DNA from: Polaribacter sp. HaHaR_3_91
GTDB taxonomy: Bacteria > Bacteroidota > Bacteroidia > Flavobacteriales > Flavobacteriaceae
DNA length: 64,000 nucleotides
Direction: 5' to 3'
Assembly (NCBI RefSeq): GCF_019278525.1
Contig: NZ_CP058986.1
Location: forward strand, 3,735,001-3,799,000
Position 1 is the stretch's first letter; each line of letters begins with the position of its first letter. A model generated the notes under the pieces. It was not told the DNA's origin. It searched no databases and saw only the letters and a list, made by a program, of their open reading frames with translations. Below are positions 40,333-49,363 of this stretch, piece after piece. The position numbers and the translations under genes are program-made.

Positions 40333-40352
40333 ACGATGAAAAAGTCATCGTA

Positions 40353-41126
40353 ATGATACAAGAATATCGAAAATTAGTTGGTATGAGAACTGGCGGAATT
40401 AAGTTATATGATGAACTTAAACAAGACTTTATAAAACAAGGTATTAAAATCGGTAGAGACAAGTTGTACGATGTGTTAAGGCTTCATAATTTACTTGTTC
40501 CTAGGCTTAAAAACTATGTAACAACAACAAACTCTAATCATCAATTTAGAAAATATAAAAACCTAATTAAAGACCAAGTTCCTACTCGACCAGAACAACT
40601 ATGGGTAAGCGATATAACATACATTAAAACAGACAATGGACACAATTACCTAGCAATCGTTACAGATGCATATTCTAAGCAAATTATGGGCTATAAATTA
40701 GATAACAACATGAAGACATCACTTTGTTCAGAAGCGCTAGAAATGGCTATTAAAAATAGAAAATACCCTGATAAAAAATTAATACATCATTCTGACAGAG
40801 GTTTTCAATACTGTAACCCCAAATACACAGCATTTGCAGAAGAAAATGGCATAATGATGAGCATGACAGAACAATATGATCCTTATGAAAACGCAATTGC
40901 AGAGCGAATTAATAGAACTTTAAAATATGAATATGGACTTAGAAATTGCATTAAAAACACTGCCATTGCTCAAGAAGTAACAAAACAAGCAGTATATATT
41001 TACAACAATTTAAGAACCCATTTTAGCTTAGAATTAAGAAAACCAGCTGAAGTACATTTAAATCCAAACATCAAATACAAATCATATCGAAGAAATAATG
41101 TAAATTTGACTGAACTAACAATTTGA
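40353..41126 (+). CDS. IS copy b OrfB, DDE transposase part
   Basis: 257 aa from the first ATG; the frame is open upstream past 40230, consistent with frameshift expression. The integrase core has D in WVSDITYIK, D in LIHHSDRGFQY and E in ENAIAERINRTLK. The triad is intact. The protein is identical in copies b, c and d. Confidence 0.92.
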   Translation: MIQEYRKLVGMRTGGIKLYDELKQDFIKQGIKIGRDKLYDVLRLHNLLVPRLKNYVTTTNSNHQFRKYKNLIKDQVPTRPEQLWVSDITYIKTDNGHNYLAIVTDAYSKQIMGYKLDNNMKTSLCSEALEMAIKNRKYPDKKLIHHSDRGFQYCNPKYTAFAEENGIMMSMTEQYDPYENAIAERINRTLKYEYGLRNCIKNTAIAQEVTKQAVYIYNNLRTHFSLELRKPAEVHLNPNIKYKSYRRNNVNLTELTI

Positions 41127-41211
41127 AAACAAAACTAGTTCAAAATATTTTTTGCCTTCTAAACGGCTAAAAAAAGGTCAACCTATATCAGTATAATACA
41201 AACCAATCTGA

Positions 41212-41973
41212 ATGGACAAAGAAAAACCGAGACTTGCAAGATTGACAGCAATTTTGACTCAATTACAATCGAAACGAATTGTAACTGCAAAAGACATTGC
41301 CGAAAAACATAATGTAAGTATCAGAACGGTTTATCGAGACATCCGAACACTTGAAAAATCGGGAATTCCAATTGTAACGGAAGAAGGAAAAGGCTATTCA
41401 GTAATGGAAGGTTATAAAATTCCACCTGTAATGTTTACTCAAGATGAGGCGAATGCTCTTATAACGGCTGAACAATTGATTAGCAAAAACAAAGACCAAT
41501 CTTTGACCGAACAATATGAAAGTGCAATAAACAAAATCAAATCTGTTTTAAAATACAACCAAAAAGAAAAAACAGAATTATTGACAAACAGAATTCAAGT
41601 TCGCAACAATCGGGAAAATGAAAAAACAAGTAATTACCTCATAAAACTTCAATCTACTATTTCAAATTATCAAGTGGTAAAAATGGATTATCTGTCATTG
41701 GCAGATAATAAAAGTCAAAGAGAAATAGAACCATTTGCACTTTACACGACACAAGAAAATTGGGTGCTTATTGCTTTTTGCAAAGAAAAAAAGGACTTCA
41801 GAGCCTTTAGACTTGACTGCATCCAAAAATTAGAAATCTTGGAGAAGAATTTTAAACCTCATAAAATGACGTTGCAAGGATATCTTGAAAATTGTAGCTC
41901 AAAATATAAAAACACCCCTGACACACCTTTGTCACAAGGTCAATCTAAATTTGCATTAAATCAAAAAATATAA
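41212..41973 (+). CDS. Cassette 10: YafY-type HTH-WYL regulator
   Basis: 253 aa. N-terminal HTH (TAKDIAEKHNVSIRTVYRDI) and a WYL-type domain (VKMDYLSLADNKSQREIEPFALYTTQENWVLIAFC, quoted in parts). Such proteins regulate nearby genes in response to small ligands. The start codon is 11 nt after IS copy b. It is followed after 5 nt by the GyrI-like gene, so the three genes of this cassette form an operon. Confidence 0.85.
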   Translation: MDKEKPRLARLTAILTQLQSKRIVTAKDIAEKHNVSIRTVYRDIRTLEKSGIPIVTEEGKGYSVMEGYKIPPVMFTQDEANALITAEQLISKNKDQSLTEQYESAINKIKSVLKYNQKEKTELLTNRIQVRNNRENEKTSNYLIKLQSTISNYQVVKMDYLSLADNKSQREIEPFALYTTQENWVLIAFCKEKKDFRAFRLDCIQKLEILEKNFKPHKMTLQGYLENCSSKYKNTPDTPLSQGQSKFALNQKI

Positions 41974-41978
41974 ATAAG

Positions 41979-42440
41979 ATGCAAATAGTAAAAATTGAAC
42001 CTTTTAAAATTATCGGAATTTCGATAAGAACAACAAATGAAAACGGACAAGCCTCTCAAGAAATTGCCGATTTATGGCAACGATTTATGTCCGAAAACGT
42101 AATTTCTAAAATTCCGAACAAAATAGACAATTCCGTTTATTCATTATACACGGAATACGAAAGCGACCACACAAAACCTTACACAGCAATTCTTGGCTGT
42201 AAAGTTGAAAATTTAGATGGTGTGCCAAATGGAATGGTTGGAAAATCATTTAATGGAGGAACTTATTCCAAAACGACATCAAAAGGAGATTTAATGCAAG
42301 GTTTGGTCGTAAACCAATGGTCGAAAATATTTGAAATGGAATTGGACAGAACCTATGATGCCGACTTTGAAATTTTTGGAGAAAAGGCTCAAAATCCAAC
42401 AGATGCAGAAGTCGAGTTTTATGTAGGCATTAAAGGCTAA
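41979..42440 (+). CDS. Cassette 10: GyrI-like / AraC effector-binding domain protein
   Basis: 153 aa, the size of a stand-alone GyrI-like small-molecule-binding domain (FKIIGISIRTTN at the start, SLYTEYESDHTKPYTAILGCKV, FYVGIKG at the end). Usually binds hydrophobic ligands or regulates a partner. Second gene of the three-gene cassette, 5 nt after the WYL regulator. Confidence 0.8.
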   Translation: MQIVKIEPFKIIGISIRTTNENGQASQEIADLWQRFMSENVISKIPNKIDNSVYSLYTEYESDHTKPYTAILGCKVENLDGVPNGMVGKSFNGGTYSKTTSKGDLMQGLVVNQWSKIFEMELDRTYDADFEIFGEKAQNPTDAEVEFYVGIKG

Positions 42441-42447
42441 CAAAAAT

Positions 42448-42882
42448 ATGCGAATAAAAAAGTTTGAAATAAAAACAGACGAAAGAGTAAATGAGGTTTT
42501 TGCAAATTATCCCGACTTTGTTCGGGATAAAATGCAATTCCTACGTGAATTGGTAATTGAAACAGCGGAAGAAACCGAAGGAATTACCAGATTGGAAGAA
42601 ACTCTAAAATGGGGAGAACCGAGTTTTGTAACTAAAAACGGTAGTACATTGCGAATGGATTGGAAAGAAAAATCACCAGACCAATACGCTATGTATTTTC
42701 AATGTACAAGCAGATTAGTAAATACGTTTAGATTGGTTTTTGACCACAAATTTGAATATGAGGGAAAACGAGCAATTGTGTTTAAATTAAACCAAAAAGT
42801 TCCAGAAATGGAATTAAAAGAATGTATAAAAGCTTCTTTGACTTATCACAACGTGAAGGAATTAATTACGTTAGGAATTTGA
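42448..42882 (+). CDS. Cassette 10: DUF1801 protein
   Basis: 144 aa of the DUF1801/YdhG-like fold (RLEETLKWGEPSF, YAMYFQCTSRLVNTFRLVF). The family's function is unknown. Third gene of the cassette. Cassette end AGCCAGTTGCCAAC (up to 42919) matches its start GTTGGCAACAAGCT with two mismatches even though IS copy b sits between start and first gene. Confidence 0.8.
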   Translation: MRIKKFEIKTDERVNEVFANYPDFVRDKMQFLRELVIETAEETEGITRLEETLKWGEPSFVTKNGSTLRMDWKEKSPDQYAMYFQCTSRLVNTFRLVFDHKFEYEGKRAIVFKLNQKVPEMELKECIKASLTYHNVKELITLGI

Positions 42883-42916
42883 GAAATTAAAGACGAATGA
42901 ACAAAAGCCAGTTGCC

Positions 42917-43042
42917 AACACCGTATATAATTTATTGCTGGCTTCTTGCCTACTTGCGAAAGTCCTCGCGGACTTTCTTTGTCCGTAATTATTTACTAAA
43001 TTAGTTGCTTGAAACACGCAACAAACCATATACAACAACGTT
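42917..43042 (+). repeat. attC-like site S10
   Basis: 126 bp, consensus arms GTATATAATTTATTGC / GCAACAAACCATATAC. Hairpin GAAAGTCC-tcgc-GGACTTTC. The next cassette begins GTTGGCAATA. Confidence 0.85.
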
Positions 43043-43113
43043 GGCAATAATTTAAGAGAAAATTGATTAATGTTAATTAATGCAAAAAACATGCACGTTT
43101 TGTAAATAATACA

Positions 43114-43122
43114 TATATTTGC
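43114..43122 (+). promoter_or_regulatory. -7 box of the AAA ATPase cassette
   Basis: TATATTTGC fits the Bacteroidota -7 consensus TAnnTTTGC, 20 nt before the start codon at 43142. No clear -33 element was found. It suggests that this cassette carries its own promoter. Confidence 0.6.
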
Positions 43123-43141
43123 TTAAAATAAAAAAGACAAA

Positions 43142-44353
43142 ATGTTAATCGAATTTAAATGCAGAAATTTTCTTTCATTCAAAGATGAAATTTGTTTAAA
43201 CTTATCTACAGTTGATACTTATACAGAACATAAAGATACTCATATATTAAAAACGAATAAATTAAATTTATTAAAATCAATTGCTCTTTACGGAAGTAAT
43301 GGAGGAGGAAAATCTAATTTATCAAGAGCAATTACATTAATGGATAATTTAATTCATTATTCATTTAGAGACTCATTGAATAAAGATGAAGAACGAGGTG
43401 ATTGGACTGGAGATTTTAAATTATGTAATGATACAATAGGAAAACCATCAATGTTTGAAGTTTCATTTTTTGTAGGTGAAGATATCTATCGCTATGGATT
43501 TGAAATGTATAATTGGGAAGTTATTAGTGAATGGTTATATAAAACAGAGAAACGAGAAACTCTACTTTTCAGTAGAAAGGGAAATGATTTTAAAATAAAT
43601 GAAACAAGGTTTGAAGAAGGAAAAAGATATAAAGAAGTAAACCAAAATGTATTATTTATAAGTTTTTTAGCACAGTATAACTCAGGAGAATCAGGGAAAG
43701 TGTTTAATTTTTTCAAAAAATTAAACATAGTAAATGCTTTAAGTGATGATCACATTAGCCATGTAACCAGGAAGTTGTTAAAAGACGATGAGAAATTTAA
43801 GAAATGGTTATCAATAGCCCTTCAATTTTTAGAAATAAGCTCAGTTCATGTTAGTCCAGATGAAAAGGAATTACTTTCAAAACACCCTGTTTATGATGAA
43901 AATAATTTATTAACTGGATTTACCGATTTTAGTGTGGAACGAAATGAAAGTGACGGAACTAAAAAATTAATTTATCTTCTTGGAGCTATCTATCATACGT
44001 TAAAACATGGAAGCGTATTCGTTATTGATGAATTCAACTCTAAGTTACATCCAAATCTTTCACTAAAAATTATCGAATTATTTCATAAGTATAATAATAA
44101 TGGTGCACAATTTATAATTACAGTTCATGACCCAACATTATTAGACAAAGATGTTTATAGACGAGATCAATTTTGGTTTGTAGATAGAAATCAATTCGGT
44201 TCATCCGAACTTTACCCAATGTCAAATTTTAAAGCAACTGATGGATTAAGAAGTATGTCGGATTTTAGAAAGAAATATTTAAATAGCGATTTTGGAGCTG
44301 CTGAAAGCATTGAGTTAACTCAAGAATTTATTAACATCTCTAAAGAAATTTAA
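43142..44353 (+). CDS. Cassette 11: AAA-family (RloA/OLD-type) ATPase
   Basis: 403 aa. An ABC-type AAA ATPase with Walker A LYGSNGGGKSN (about residue 50), signature-like region SDGTKKLIYLLGAIYH and Walker B VFVIDEFNSKLHP (about 300), followed by IITVHDPTLLD. This layout is shared by RloA, AbiEii-linked and other toxin-partner ATPases of phage-defence systems. There is no TOPRIM, so nuclease activity would need the partner. It is followed by a 146-codon frame starting 1 nt after its stop. Confidence 0.82.
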   Translation: MLIEFKCRNFLSFKDEICLNLSTVDTYTEHKDTHILKTNKLNLLKSIALYGSNGGGKSNLSRAITLMDNLIHYSFRDSLNKDEERGDWTGDFKLCNDTIGKPSMFEVSFFVGEDIYRYGFEMYNWEVISEWLYKTEKRETLLFSRKGNDFKINETRFEEGKRYKEVNQNVLFISFLAQYNSGESGKVFNFFKKLNIVNALSDDHISHVTRKLLKDDEKFKKWLSIALQFLEISSVHVSPDEKELLSKHPVYDENNLLTGFTDFSVERNESDGTKKLIYLLGAIYHTLKHGSVFVIDEFNSKLHPNLSLKIIELFHKYNNNGAQFIITVHDPTLLDKDVYRRDQFWFVDRNQFGSSELYPMSNFKATDGLRSMSDFRKKYLNSDFGAAESIELTQEFINISKEI

Positions 44354-44354
44354 A

Positions 44355-44795
44355 TTGGCTATAAATAGATTTAAAAGAAAACAAGGATCCCAACCAGAAA
44401 AAGGTAAAAAAGTAGAATCCAAAAAAATTATTTTGAGCTATTTACATATGGATCGTGCACAAGGTCAAACATTAGAAATTTGGGACAAAAAAGAAGGTAG
44501 ACTGTTAAGGTGGGGAAATATGATACAACATCTAAACACACTAACAGTTCAACAAGCCCTTTTATCAAGGGTAATCGTTAAATACGATGATAGAGATGTT
44601 TTAGATGTACATAATATGCCAAAAAAGTCTAATTGGAAATATCCAAAACATCTTGGTCATAAAGATATCATTTGGTGTAAAATTGTGGTAATGCAACTTG
44701 TTAGAGTAATTGGATTCATGGAGGAAAATATCTTTTATGTTGTTTTTTTTGATGAAAAACATGAATTTTATCCTACTGAACCGAAAAACACTTAA
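44355..44795 (+). CDS. Cassette 11: small partner of AAA ATPase
   Basis: 146 aa from a TTG start directly behind the ATPase stop; no ATG fits. It has a Lys-rich N-terminus (NRFKRKQGSQPEKGKKV) and the ending FFDEKHEFYPTEPKNT. It is shorter than RloB and I see none of that family's motifs, so I leave it unnamed. Position implies a two-gene effector pair. Cassette ends: GTTGGCAATAATTT and AAACTATTGCCAAC. Confidence 0.65.
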   Translation: MAINRFKRKQGSQPEKGKKVESKKIILSYLHMDRAQGQTLEIWDKKEGRLLRWGNMIQHLNTLTVQQALLSRVIVKYDDRDVLDVHNMPKKSNWKYPKHLGHKDIIWCKIVVMQLVRVIGFMEENIFYVVFFDEKHEFYPTEPKNT

Positions 44796-44811
44796 GTAAA
44801 AAACTATTGCC

Positions 44812-44937
44812 AACACCGTATATAATTTATTGCTGGCTTCTTACCTATTTGCGAAAGTCCTCGCGCACTTTCTTGGTCAGTAATTATTTATTAAATTAGT
44901 TGCTTAAAACACGCAACAAATCATATACAACAACGTT
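44812..44937 (+). repeat. attC-like site S11
   Basis: 126 bp. Arms GTATATAATTTATTGC / GCAACAAATCATATAC. Hairpin GAAAGTCC-tcgc-GCACTTTC with one mismatch. The next cassette begins GTTAGCAAAC and is interrupted by IS copy c after 17 nt. Confidence 0.85.
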
Positions 44938-45008
44938 AGCAAACATTAGAATCATGTACTTTCCTGAAATAGGTTGACTAAAAATTAAACACTTAATTAT
45001 AGTCACTT

Positions 45009-45467
45009 ATGAAAACACAAAAACAACCTTGGCGAAAAAAAACGTACGAAAAAGCAACTTTAGAACTCAAATTATTCGTCGTTGACCAAATTCAGAATGG
45101 ACAGATTTCCACAAACTTTGCTTCCAAAAAATATGATGTTCCTAGAACTACAATTGGGTATTGGATCAAAAAATATAGTACTTTAGTCCAACAAAATACA
45201 GGTATGAGTAAATTAGATGAGATTAAAAAACTAAAGGAACGTATTGAAGAATTGGAGTTTGTAAAGGAATTTCAACAAGATATTATTGCTGACATGGAAA
45301 TCATTACTGGAGTCGATTTGTCAAAAAAGTCGTTGCCCAAAACATTAGCGAAAGAGATAGAACTAAAAAAGAAAAACCGTTTAAAAGAAAATGGTTCTAT
45401 GAGTGTTTTGGGATTAGTAAACAAGCCTTCTACAAAAGACTCAAAACCCAAAAAAACAAACGACTAA
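45009..45467 (+). CDS. IS copy c OrfA
   Basis: Same 152-aa protein as in copy b: HTH plus coiled coil. Frameshift site A_AAA_AAG at 45365-45371. Confidence 0.9.
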   Translation: MKTQKQPWRKKTYEKATLELKLFVVDQIQNGQISTNFASKKYDVPRTTIGYWIKKYSTLVQQNTGMSKLDEIKKLKERIEELEFVKEFQQDIIADMEIITGVDLSKKSLPKTLAKEIELKKKNRLKENGSMSVLGLVNKPSTKDSKPKKTND

Positions 45468-45487
45468 ACGATGAAAAAGTCATCGTA

Positions 45488-46261
45488 ATGATACAAGAAT
45501 ATCGAAAATTAGTTGGTATGAGAACTGGCGGAATTAAGTTATATGATGAACTTAAACAAGACTTTATAAAACAAGGTATTAAAATCGGTAGAGACAAGTT
45601 GTACGATGTGTTAAGGCTTCATAATTTACTTGTTCCTAGGCTTAAAAACTATGTAACAACAACAAACTCTAATCATCAATTTAGAAAATATAAAAACCTA
45701 ATTAAAGACCAAGTTCCTACTCGACCAGAACAACTATGGGTAAGCGATATAACATACATTAAAACAGACAATGGACACAATTACCTAGCAATCGTTACAG
45801 ATGCATATTCTAAGCAAATTATGGGCTATAAATTAGATAACAACATGAAGACATCACTTTGTTCAGAAGCGCTAGAAATGGCTATTAAAAATAGAAAATA
45901 CCCTGATAAAAAATTAATACATCATTCTGACAGAGGTTTTCAATACTGTAACCCCAAATACACAGCATTTGCAGAAGAAAATGGCATAATGATGAGCATG
46001 ACAGAACAATATGATCCTTATGAAAACGCAATTGCAGAGCGAATTAATAGAACTTTAAAATATGAATATGGACTTAGAAATTGCATTAAAAACACTGCCA
46101 TTGCTCAAGAAGTAACAAAACAAGCAGTATATATTTACAACAATTTAAGAACCCATTTTAGCTTAGAATTAAGAAAACCAGCTGAAGTACATTTAAATCC
46201 AAACATCAAATACAAATCATATCGAAGAAATAATGTAAATTTGACTGAACTAACAATTTGA
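45488..46261 (+). CDS. IS copy c OrfB, DDE transposase part
   Basis: Same 257-aa protein as in copy b with intact D-D-E residues; expressed as an OrfAB fusion. Confidence 0.92.
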   Translation: MIQEYRKLVGMRTGGIKLYDELKQDFIKQGIKIGRDKLYDVLRLHNLLVPRLKNYVTTTNSNHQFRKYKNLIKDQVPTRPEQLWVSDITYIKTDNGHNYLAIVTDAYSKQIMGYKLDNNMKTSLCSEALEMAIKNRKYPDKKLIHHSDRGFQYCNPKYTAFAEENGIMMSMTEQYDPYENAIAERINRTLKYEYGLRNCIKNTAIAQEVTKQAVYIYNNLRTHFSLELRKPAEVHLNPNIKYKSYRRNNVNLTELTI

Positions 46262-46409
46262 AAACAAAACTAGTTCAAAATATTTTTTGCCTTCTAAACG
46301 GCTAAAAAAATCTTTTGAACGGTATAAATTAACCTAAAAAAAGGTCAACCTATATCAGTATAATACATCAACATTATTCATTCCTAGAATTCTATTCATA
46401 ATTACGTAA

Positions 46410-47558
46410 ATGGAAATTAACTATAACATTGTCAGTTTAATCGATATACTCGGATTAGTTCAAGGTGTGTTTTTAGGCTTGGTATTAATAATTGAGGGCA
46501 GACGCATAAAACCCAAGCTTTTTTTAGGCTTATTTTTAATTGCGTATTGCGCAGAACTCTTAAACTCAATACTTCACGATTTAAACATTCTTGAATCTGA
46601 ACCTTGGTTGCTGTTTTTACCATTTAACTTTTTTTATTTAATACTTCCTTTATTCTATATATATGTTAAAGAAATTTCTAATATTAATTTAACTAAAAAG
46701 AAAATTGTACTCATCCTTTTGCCTGGAATACTAGAATTTATAAGTTATACAGTACTTTTTATGCTAAGTGTGGGTACAAAAGCAAAATTGCATAATTCAG
46801 AAAGTTTTTCTAATGTATTGTCTCTGATTGAAATATTATCATTTGCTTATTCAATATATTATATCTTTCTAACTATTAAATTCATTAATAAGCAAAAAAC
46901 AAAAGTTGAAGAATTTTACTCAAATACAGAAGGAAAATTACTCACTTGGGCAAAGGGTGTTCTTATGTTTCTGTTTACCTTTCTGATTATTATATTGTCT
47001 TCACTTTTTTTAGAAGGAATATTTTATGATGATTACATCTATCCAGCCATTTCAATAATTAATGTCGTTTTTATTTTCTGGATAGGGATTTCCGGTATAA
47101 AGCAGTCTAAGCTTTTTGTTACTAAAATCGCTAGTATTAAAAAGATAGACCATCAACAAAGTGATGTTAATGAAACCAATAATAGATTAAAAACTAATAA
47201 TAAAGATCATTATGAAAAGTTAATTGCATTAATGGATGATGAAAAATTATTTTTAGAGTCCAATTTATCTTTAGCAGATGTGTCTTTAAAACTTAAAATA
47301 ACGCAACGGAATTTATCGGAACTCATACGAGACGAGTCTGACAAAAACTTTAATCAATTTGTAAATCATTATCGAGTAGAAGAAGCAAAAAAGTTATTAT
47401 TAGATACTTCAAACAATCATTTAAATATGTTAGGAATAGCTTTTGACTCAGGATTTAGCTCAAAAGCAACATTTTATAGTGTTTTTAAAAAACACACTTC
47501 CCTTACACCTACATTGTTTAAAAACAACATATTACCACAAAACTACACGAGTCTATAA
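46410..47558 (+). CDS. Cassette 12: membrane-bound AraC-family regulator
   Basis: 382 aa. About seven hydrophobic segments in residues 10-235 are followed by a linker and a C-terminal AraC/XylS double HTH (about 285-375): LSLADVSLKLKITQRNLSELI, NHYRVEEAKKLL, IAFDSGFSSKATFYSVFKK. This is a common Bacteroidota sensor-regulator type. It probably controls the small membrane protein and the lipoprotein that follow. A perfect inverted repeat GTCTAGAAAAC / GTTTTCTAGAC (47570-47592) lies just downstream. Confidence 0.88.
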   Translation: MEINYNIVSLIDILGLVQGVFLGLVLIIEGRRIKPKLFLGLFLIAYCAELLNSILHDLNILESEPWLLFLPFNFFYLILPLFYIYVKEISNINLTKKKIVLILLPGILEFISYTVLFMLSVGTKAKLHNSESFSNVLSLIEILSFAYSIYYIFLTIKFINKQKTKVEEFYSNTEGKLLTWAKGVLMFLFTFLIIILSSLFLEGIFYDDYIYPAISIINVVFIFWIGISGIKQSKLFVTKIASIKKIDHQQSDVNETNNRLKTNNKDHYEKLIALMDDEKLFLESNLSLADVSLKLKITQRNLSELIRDESDKNFNQFVNHYRVEEAKKLLLDTSNNHLNMLGIAFDSGFSSKATFYSVFKKHTSLTPTLFKNNILPQNYTSL

Positions 47559-47569
47559 TTATGTAATAA

Positions 47570-47592
47570 GTCTAGAAAACGGTTTTCTAGAC
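47570..47592 (+). terminator. Palindrome after the AraC gene, possible terminator
   Basis: 11-bp perfect inverted repeat around one base, followed by CAACAAGCCTTTTTT. A weak intrinsic terminator or an operator; the T-run is 8 nt away. Confidence 0.45.
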
Positions 47593-47634
47593 TCAACAAG
47601 CCTTTTTTAAGACTTAAAAAATAGTCCTTGGCCG

Positions 47635-47643
47635 TATCTTTGC
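47635..47643 (+). promoter_or_regulatory. -7 box upstream of the small membrane protein
   Basis: TATCTTTGC matches TAnnTTTGC, 25 nt before the ATG at 47668. It indicates an independent promoter inside cassette 12 for the last two genes. Confidence 0.65.
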
Positions 47644-47667
47644 ACCAGCAAATCAAGAATTAGAATT

Positions 47668-47871
47668 ATGAAGACTAATAAACTGACTTTGATGGTAATA
47701 ATCTTTATCTGGATTCTTTTCATTTCTTGGGAATTACTTGTAACAGAATGGAGTCTTATAAAAAACAAAGATGCATTTAGGGTAGACCTACTTATTATTT
47801 TTCCACTACTTCAGTTTATTACAATTTATACATTAATTAAAGTATTTAGTAAAACCAAAATAACAAAATAA
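47668..47871 (+). CDS. Cassette 12: small two-helix membrane protein
   Basis: 67 aa with two membrane segments (LMVIIFIWILFISWELLV; LLIIFPLLQFITIYTLIKVF). No family recognised. Likely co-transcribed with the lipoprotein 35 nt downstream, and under the -7 box at 47635. Confidence 0.6.
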   Translation: MKTNKLTLMVIIFIWILFISWELLVTEWSLIKNKDAFRVDLLIIFPLLQFITIYTLIKVFSKTKITK

Positions 47872-47906
47872 ATAATTGCGCAAAAGTGCGCTAAAAATTA
47901 AAAAAA

Positions 47907-48671
47907 ATGAAAATTAAAAATTTATTTAAAACAGTAATTTGCTTATTAACTTTAAGCTTAACATTTAGTTGTTCTAGCGATGATGATTCTATGAATCCAC
48001 CAACAGTTAATAGTAACTTTACAACTAATTCCAACACAGATTTTTTTATAAATTTTGATGGGACTGTAAATCTAATAGTTTCGGGAACTTTTCAAGAAGA
48101 TAGTGGTTTTGGGACAGTAACAGACAGAGGTTTTGTTTATGGTACTTCATCTAACCCTGAAGTTGGTGCTAATAATACTTCAGGTATATCTGGTAATAAT
48201 TCTGATGCAACAGGTTATATAGAAAATTTAACAAGTGGTCAAACTTATTTTATAAGAGGTTATTTTGAATACAGTGATGGCACTCATTTCTATGGAAACG
48301 AGATACAAGCAAGTACTGATGTTGATGCGAGTACTAGTAGAAATGTTACTTTAGATATAGAATCAGACGCGTTTTTAATTCAGACAGACTTTATCACAGT
48401 AACATTAAATATTAATAATGTTGTTAAAGAAATGCCTATAGAATTTGGTGTTGAATATAGTGTAAATAGCGATTTCACTAGCAGTAGTATAAATGCAATT
48501 GAGAATTTTGATGGTATACATAACGAAGGTACTATTGTAATTACTAGTTATTCTGCTGTAGCAGAACCTCTAATGTCAGGAACTCAATACTATTTTAGGC
48601 CATACGTAAAATATGCTGACAATACAGTAACAAATGGCGGAACTAGTATAGCTAATTTCGCTACAAACTAA
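47907..48671 (+). CDS. Cassette 12: lipoprotein with fibronectin-like repeats
   Basis: 254 aa. Lipoprotein signal peptide with lipobox TFSC followed by SSDDDS, typical of Flavobacteriia. The mature part has two similar beta-sandwich-like blocks (DRGFVYGTSSNPEVG..GQTYFIRGYFEY and FGVEYSVNSDF..GTQYYFRPYVKY, quoted in parts). Surface protein of unknown role. Cassette ends: GTTAGCAAACATT and AACGTTTGCTAAC. Confidence 0.75.
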   Translation: MKIKNLFKTVICLLTLSLTFSCSSDDDSMNPPTVNSNFTTNSNTDFFINFDGTVNLIVSGTFQEDSGFGTVTDRGFVYGTSSNPEVGANNTSGISGNNSDATGYIENLTSGQTYFIRGYFEYSDGTHFYGNEIQASTDVDASTSRNVTLDIESDAFLIQTDFITVTLNINNVVKEMPIEFGVEYSVNSDFTSSSINAIENFDGIHNEGTIVITSYSAVAEPLMSGTQYYFRPYVKYADNTVTNGGTSIANFATN

Positions 48672-48690
48672 ATAGAATAAAACGTTTGCT

Positions 48691-48813
48691 AACAACGTAT
48701 ATAAAAAATAGCTAATTAAGCGCAAATCATAATGGTTTGCGCTTTTTTAATATCTTTAGGCAAAGAGAAAAGTATTGAATACCTAAACGCTACTTTTCAT
48801 ATACAAGACCGTT
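48691..48813 (+). repeat. attC-like site S12 (TAGC subtype)
   Basis: 123 bp. Left arm GTATATAAAAAATAGC, right arm GCTACTTTTCATATAC, then AAGACC-GTT. Internal hairpin AGCGCAAA / TTTGCGCT. The next cassette begins GTTAGGTGTC and is interrupted by IS copy d after 17 nt. Confidence 0.8.
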
Positions 48814-48884
48814 AGGTGTCATTTTAAAAATGTACTTTCCTGAAATAGGTTGACTAAAAATTAAACACTTAATTATAGTCACTT

Positions 48885-49343
48885 ATGAAAACACAAAAAC
48901 AACCTTGGCGAAAAAAAACGTACGAAAAAGCAACTTTAGAACTCAAATTATTCGTCGTTGACCAAATTCAGAATGGACAGATTTCCACAAACTTTGCTTC
49001 CAAAAAATATGATGTTCCTAGAACTACAATTGGGTATTGGATCAAAAAATATAGTACTTTAGTCCAACAAAATACAGGTATGAGTAAATTAGATGAGATT
49101 AAAAAACTAAAGGAACGTATTGAAGAATTGGAGTTTGTAAAGGAATTTCAACAAGATATTATTGCTGACATGGAAATCATTACTGGAGTCGATTTGTCAA
49201 AAAAGTCGTTGCCCAAAACATTAGCGAAAGAGATAGAACTAAAAAAGAAAAACCGTTTAAAAGAAAATGGTTCTATGAGTGTTTTGGGATTAGTAAACAA
49301 GCCTTCTACAAAAGACTCAAAACCCAAAAAAACAAACGACTAA
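48885..49343 (+). CDS. IS copy d OrfA
   Basis: Same 152-aa OrfA as in copy b; frameshift site at 49241-49247. Confidence 0.9.
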   Translation: MKTQKQPWRKKTYEKATLELKLFVVDQIQNGQISTNFASKKYDVPRTTIGYWIKKYSTLVQQNTGMSKLDEIKKLKERIEELEFVKEFQQDIIADMEIITGVDLSKKSLPKTLAKEIELKKKNRLKENGSMSVLGLVNKPSTKDSKPKKTND

Positions 49344-49363
49344 ACGATGAAAAAGTCATCGTA

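Larger units (their letters stand above)
39820..41200 (+). mobile_element. IS copy b: IS3-family element
   Basis: 1381 bp. Ends are TGTACTTTCCTGAAATAGG and (complement) TGTATTATACTGATATAGG. The target duplication is AAC (39817-39819 / 41201-41203). It lies exactly 17 nt after the GTT of S9, with OrfA and OrfB in the cassette direction. It is 32 bp shorter than copies c and d through a deletion between two CTAAAAAAA repeats near the right end. Confidence 0.93.
44955..46367 (+). mobile_element. IS copy c: IS3-family element, full length
   Basis: 1413 bp, target duplication TCA (44952-44954 / 46368-46370). Exactly 17 nt after the GTT of S11, same orientation as copies b and d. Full-length reference for this IS together with copy d. 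Confidence 0.93.

Noticed and set aside
40230..40353. OrfB of the IS3 element as a disrupted gene
   Set aside because: The in-frame A_AAA_AAG slippery site and the open -1 frame indicate programmed frameshifting, and three copies keep it identically.
44355..44795. RloB
   Set aside because: Shorter than RloB and without its recognisable motifs; only the position behind an RloA-like ATPase fits.
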